Shown here in pieces: positions 4,749 to 5,134 of a stretch of DNA of 5,134 bases. The position numbers were made by a program, and so were the translations under genes. The first letter of the stretch is position 1. Each line of letters opens with the position of its first letter. Source of the DNA: Weeksellaceae bacterium (GTDB lineage: Bacteria; Bacteroidota; Bacteroidia; Flavobacteriales; Weeksellaceae); the NCBI GenBank assembly GCA_028698395.1, contig JAQVDG010000189.1, positions 1 to 5,134 on the forward strand, given 5' to 3'. Below the pieces are notes generated by a model. The model searched no databases. It worked only from the letters and a program-made list of their open reading frames with translations, and was not told the DNA's origin.

Positions 4749-5134
4749 ATGAATACACGAAAAGAACAACTGAAAGCTTTTGAACGTTTGCTCGACATTA
4801 TGGATGATTTACGCGCACAATGTCCGTGGGATAAAAAACAAACCACCGAATCGCTCCGGTATTTAACAATTGAGGAAATGTACGAATTGTCTGATGCGAT
4901 TTTGGAAAACAATAAAGACGAAATAAAAAAAGAATTAGGCGATTTATTTCTGCACTTGGTTTTTTATTCAAAAATTGCTTCTGAAACCCATGATTTTGAT
5001 ATTGCCGATGTACTAAATGGAATTTGTGAAAAACTGATTTTCAGGCATCCTCATATTTATGGCGACACAAAAATAAATGACGAAGAAGAAGTAAAGAAAA
5101 ACTGGGAAAAGTTAAAATTAAAAGAAGGGAAAAA
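4749..5134 (+). CDS. mazG: Nucleoside triphosphate pyrophosphohydrolase MazG, first 128 residues (runs off right edge)
   Basis: MazG hydrolyses (deoxy)nucleoside triphosphates to monophosphates and pyrophosphate, and is linked to nucleotide-pool cleaning and the stringent response. The visible part begins MNTRKEQLKAFERLLDIMDD. It carries CPWD at 25-28, the metal-binding EExxE pattern at 42-46 (EEMYE), ELGD at 62-65 with its ExxD pair (Glu62, Asp65), and RHPHIYGD at 99-106. It then reaches NWEKLKLKEGK, where the first MazG domain ends. Full-length proteins are about 260 residues, so about half is missing. The ATG at 4749 is chosen from the family start and the promoter upstream; A-rich sequence replaces a Shine-Dalgarno site. 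Confidence 0.96.
   Translation, partial: MNTRKEQLKAFERLLDIMDDLRAQCPWDKKQTTESLRYLTIEEMYELSDAILENNKDEIKKELGDLFLHLVFYSKIASETHDFDIADVLNGICEKLIFRHPHIYGDTKINDEEEVKKNWEKLKLKEGK

Noticed and set aside
4640..4912. Minus-strand open frame opposite the start of mazG
   Set aside because: It overlaps the terminator, mazG promoter and the conserved CPWD region of mazG in antisense.
1..5134. tRNA, rRNA, CRISPR array, riboswitch or replication origin
   Set aside because: Reading both strands gave no tRNA-like cloverleaf, no regularly spaced repeats, no known riboswitch core and no clustered origin boxes.

Overview
The window looks like chromosomal DNA from a low-GC member of the Bacteroidetes, most likely a flavobacterium. 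Four things support this: the gene order ruvX(yqgF)-def-DUF5606-mazG, a Bacteroidetes-only small protein family (DUF5606), start codons without Shine-Dalgarno sequences, and promoters of the Bacteroidetes type (TAnnTTTG -7 box, sometimes with a TTG -33 box 18-19 bases upstream).

Layout. Bases 1-1242 (minus strand) hold the first 414 codons of ribosomal protein S1 (rpsA), which runs off the left edge; its promoter and a leader of roughly 110 bases follow to about 1387. Bases about 1440-3060 are an accessory interval between housekeeping genes. It holds a broken KilA-N-domain gene (1562-2431, minus), a possible small RNA with its own terminator (about 2496-2598, minus) and a short WYL-domain-like reading frame, perhaps a 3' remnant (2667-2954, minus). 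Degenerate repeat-like segments lie after each of these two genes and at the right-hand edge. Bases 3105-5134 (plus strand) return to core genes: ruvX, def, a DUF5606 protein, a strong intrinsic terminator, then mazG, which runs off the right edge.

How the parts fit. The core genes serve translation (S1, peptide deformylase), RNA/DNA housekeeping (the RuvX/YqgF RNase H-fold protein) and nucleotide-pool cleaning (MazG). def and the DUF5606 gene probably share one transcript; ruvX and mazG each have their own promoter-like box. The accessory interval is decaying. The KilA-N gene has two frameshifts and a 63-base palindromic element that brings in a stop codon; the WYL frame starts inside repeat-like sequence and lacks a convincing ATG.

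Most interesting: the REP-like palindromic element inside the KilA-N pseudogene, the possible gene-cassette organisation of the interval, and the candidate orphan small RNA. No complete new defence or mobile system can be shown from this sequence alone.
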